From assembly GCF_009812055.1 (NCBI RefSeq), contig NZ_WQNH01000006.1, positions 86,564 through 150,563 on the forward strand: 64,000 nt of DNA. Direction: 5' to 3'. Below the pieces are notes generated by a model. That model did not search any database. It saw nothing but the letters and a program-made list of their open reading frames with translations, and was not told where the DNA came from. Position 1 is the stretch's first letter. Each line of letters starts with the position of its first letter. The stretch is from Chelativorans xinjiangensis. Its GTDB lineage: Bacteria > Pseudomonadota > Alphaproteobacteria > Rhizobiales > Rhizobiaceae. Both the position numbers and the translations under genes were made by a program. Shown here one piece after another: positions 62,701-64,000 of the stretch.

Positions 62701-64000
62701 GCCGAGGAGCGCCTGAAGCAGGGCGCAGAGCAGGCGGCCAGCCACGTGAGCCAGCAACTGGCGCGCACCCAGGCCGACCTGGTGTCGACCGCCGACACGA
62801 TCGGCCAGACCTTCGCCCAGGTCAACGAGCACATCTCCAGGCGCACCGGCGAGGCGGCGCGTACGCTGGAAGAGCGCACGCGCGAGTTCAACGCCATGCT
62901 GGCCGGGCGCAGCGCCGAGATCGGCCGCATCCTCGACGAGACGGCGCGCCCGCTCGTGGAGCGCTTCGAGGCCAGCGGCGGCGAGCTGCAGCAGGGCATC
63001 GAGGCCATTACCAACCGCACCACCGAGCGGCTGCAGCAGGAGAATGCTGCCCTCGTGAACGCCCTGGCCAGCCGCACCGCCGAGGCGCTCGACGCCGTCG
63101 AGCGCGCCCGCAACGGCCTCGCCGGCAATGTCGACGAGCTCCTGCAACAGCTGAACGTTTCCGGCGAGCGGCTGGGCCAACTCGTCGATGCCGCGGCGCA
63201 GAACCTTTCGCAGGTGGACGAGAAGCTCACCAGCACGACGCGCGAGTTTGCCGCGAACACCGGCAAGGCGGCGGAGACGTTCGCCAACTCGGCAAGCCTC
63301 ATCAACGCCAATTCCGGCCGGCTCACGGACTTCTCGGAGCGGACGCTGCGAGAGATCTCGACCATCGCCAGCCGCTTCGAGGACCATAGCCGCATGCTGG
63401 AAAGCGCCTCGAACCTCCTGGAGAAGGCGCAGTCCGGCCTCAGCTCGTCCCTGGAGGATCGCCAGAGCGCGCTTGAGGCGCTGGCGAACGGCCTTGTCGA
63501 CAAGTCGCAGCAGATCGAGACCGCCATGAAGTCCTTCGAGGGGCTTCTCGACGGCATGTTCGACACGGCGGAGGGGCGCACGCGCCAGTCCGCCGAGGCG
63601 ATCCGCGAAGCGATCAACCAGGTCTTGGAAGGCGCCGCCCAGCGCTTTACCGGGGCGACGGAAGATATCCGCCGCACGGCCGCCGAAATCCGCGCCGAGC
63701 TGGAAGAGACGCGCGCCGACATGAAGCGTGGCATCGTCGAACTGCCGGAGGAAGCCAGGCAGTCGACCTCGGCCATGCGCGTGGCCATTACGGAACAGGT
63801 CAACGCGTTGAAGGAACTGTCGGATATCGTTGCGAAATCCGGCCGCCTGCACGACATCGGCACGAGCGCCGGGGCCACGCCTCAGCCGCCTCGTCCGGCC
63901 CCGGTGCCGCCCGCGCAGAACGGCGCGCCGGCCTCAGGCGGCTCGCGTGTTCTGGAGAGGCCGCGCGCCGAGCCGGCGGCCCGTCCCCCCGCCGCCGCAG
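59714..64000 (+). CDS. Giant apolipoprotein-like coiled-coil membrane protein, growth-pole-ring (GPR)-like (partial)
   Basis: The start at ATG 59714 is fixed by an in-frame TGA at 59705-59707. The frame has no stop before the window end (at least 1429 residues). An acidic N-terminus of ~155 residues precedes two membrane helices (TVYWLVAALSVAWIAGAAVF; IGLAIGALVPVLLFWGFAVMV). After that comes continuous amphipathic helix, rich in Ala, Glu, Arg and Thr, with 51-residue and 29-residue repeats. The visible end turns Pro/Ala-rich (PQPPRPAPVPPAQ). Size, topology and apolipoprotein-like periodicity match the GPR protein of Agrobacterium, which forms a ring at the growing pole of Hyphomicrobiales. 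The assignment is by architecture. Some databases call such proteins kinesin-like, which is misleading, as no motor domain is present. Confidence 0.75.
60904..61209 (+). repeat. Two tandem 153-bp (51-residue) repeats in the GPR-like gene
   Basis: The units 60904-61056 and 61057-61209 encode near-identical 51-residue segments (each with AEGFIQRMDASS), and a partial third unit starts at 61210. The periodicity fits an extended helical rod. Confidence 0.85.
62143..62490 (+). repeat. Four tandem 87-bp (29-residue) repeats in the GPR-like gene
   Basis: Units start at 62143, 62230, 62317 and 62404, each encoding a variant of RIAARTQETAETLANRANA followed by LVQTFEEADH; a degenerate fifth begins at 62491. 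DNA identity between units is high, so recent expansion or gene conversion is likely and copy number may vary between strains. Confidence 0.9.

Noticed and set aside
60583..63852. 1089-residue open frame on the minus strand
   Set aside because: It is the antisense of the GPR-like coiled-coil gene; GC-rich codon bias and repeats keep the opposite frame open. The plus-strand frame has membrane helices and heptad structure, the minus one does not.

Overview
The window looks like a high-GC chromosome of an alphaproteobacterium of the order Hyphomicrobiales (Rhizobiales), most likely near Mesorhizobium, Chelativorans or Nitratireductor. The grounds are gene content (ExoY/ExoF/ExoP-type polysaccharide genes, DksA with a reduced zinc finger, a folP-folB-folK block, an apolipoprotein-like giant coiled-coil protein resembling the growth pole ring protein of Agrobacterium) and rhizobial-style intergenic palindromes. 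This is inference from families seen, not a computed taxonomy.

Layout. 1-7.2 kb: a P450 fusion protein running off the left edge, a class III adenylate cyclase with TolB-like and TPR domains, two convergent paralogous LuxR-type regulators whose receiver domains lack the phospho-acceptor, and a Crp/Fnr-type regulator. 7.2-11.0 kb: polysaccharide pyruvyl transferase, Wzy/ligase-like polymerase and a secreted GH16 glucanase. 11.3-25.7 kb: a tightly coupled hybrid assembly line of three proteins (A-T; KS-AT-ACP-aminotransferase-C-A-T; C-A remnant-T-TE) followed by a formyltransferase-like/beta-propeller protein. 25.7-30.4 kb: Sfp-type phosphopantetheinyl transferase, DegT-type aminotransferase, GMC oxidoreductase and a TIGR04325-like methyltransferase. 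30.5-41.1 kb: Wzx flippase, ExoY-type priming transferase, three glycosyltransferases, ExoP/Wzc-like and ExoF/Wza-like export proteins and a small coiled-coil protein. 41.3-45.1 kb: an unknown two-domain protein coupled to a 45-residue ORF, then a small copper cluster (secreted Cys-rich protein, multicopper oxidase, DUF411 protein). 45.2-50.4 kb: an exonuclease-CBS-nucleotidyltransferase fusion and an ABC importer. 50.6-64 kb: housekeeping genes (dksA, ycjX/ycjF-like pair, folK/folB/folP, DUF922 protein, ferredoxin-NADP reductase, 2Fe-2S ferredoxin, Hpt protein, giant coiled-coil protein running off the right edge).

The most unusual part is the hybrid NRPS-PKS line embedded inside an exopolysaccharide locus. 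Polysaccharide genes lie on both sides, and the activating PPTase is encoded next to it. The line is predicted to load an amino acid, extend it with malonate, transaminate the resulting beta-ketone on the line, and add glycine. It ends in an atypical module: its C domain has Gln in place of the catalytic second His, its A domain is reduced to the C-terminal lid without the A10 lysine, and its thioesterase has Cys in place of Ser. A beta-amino peptide that is released or transferred unconventionally, possibly onto a sugar, is the working hypothesis.

No tRNA, rRNA, CRISPR array, integrase or insertion sequence was recognised. Several palindromic intergenic repeats were, including a pair of inverted ~110-bp copies bracketing folP-to-ferredoxin.
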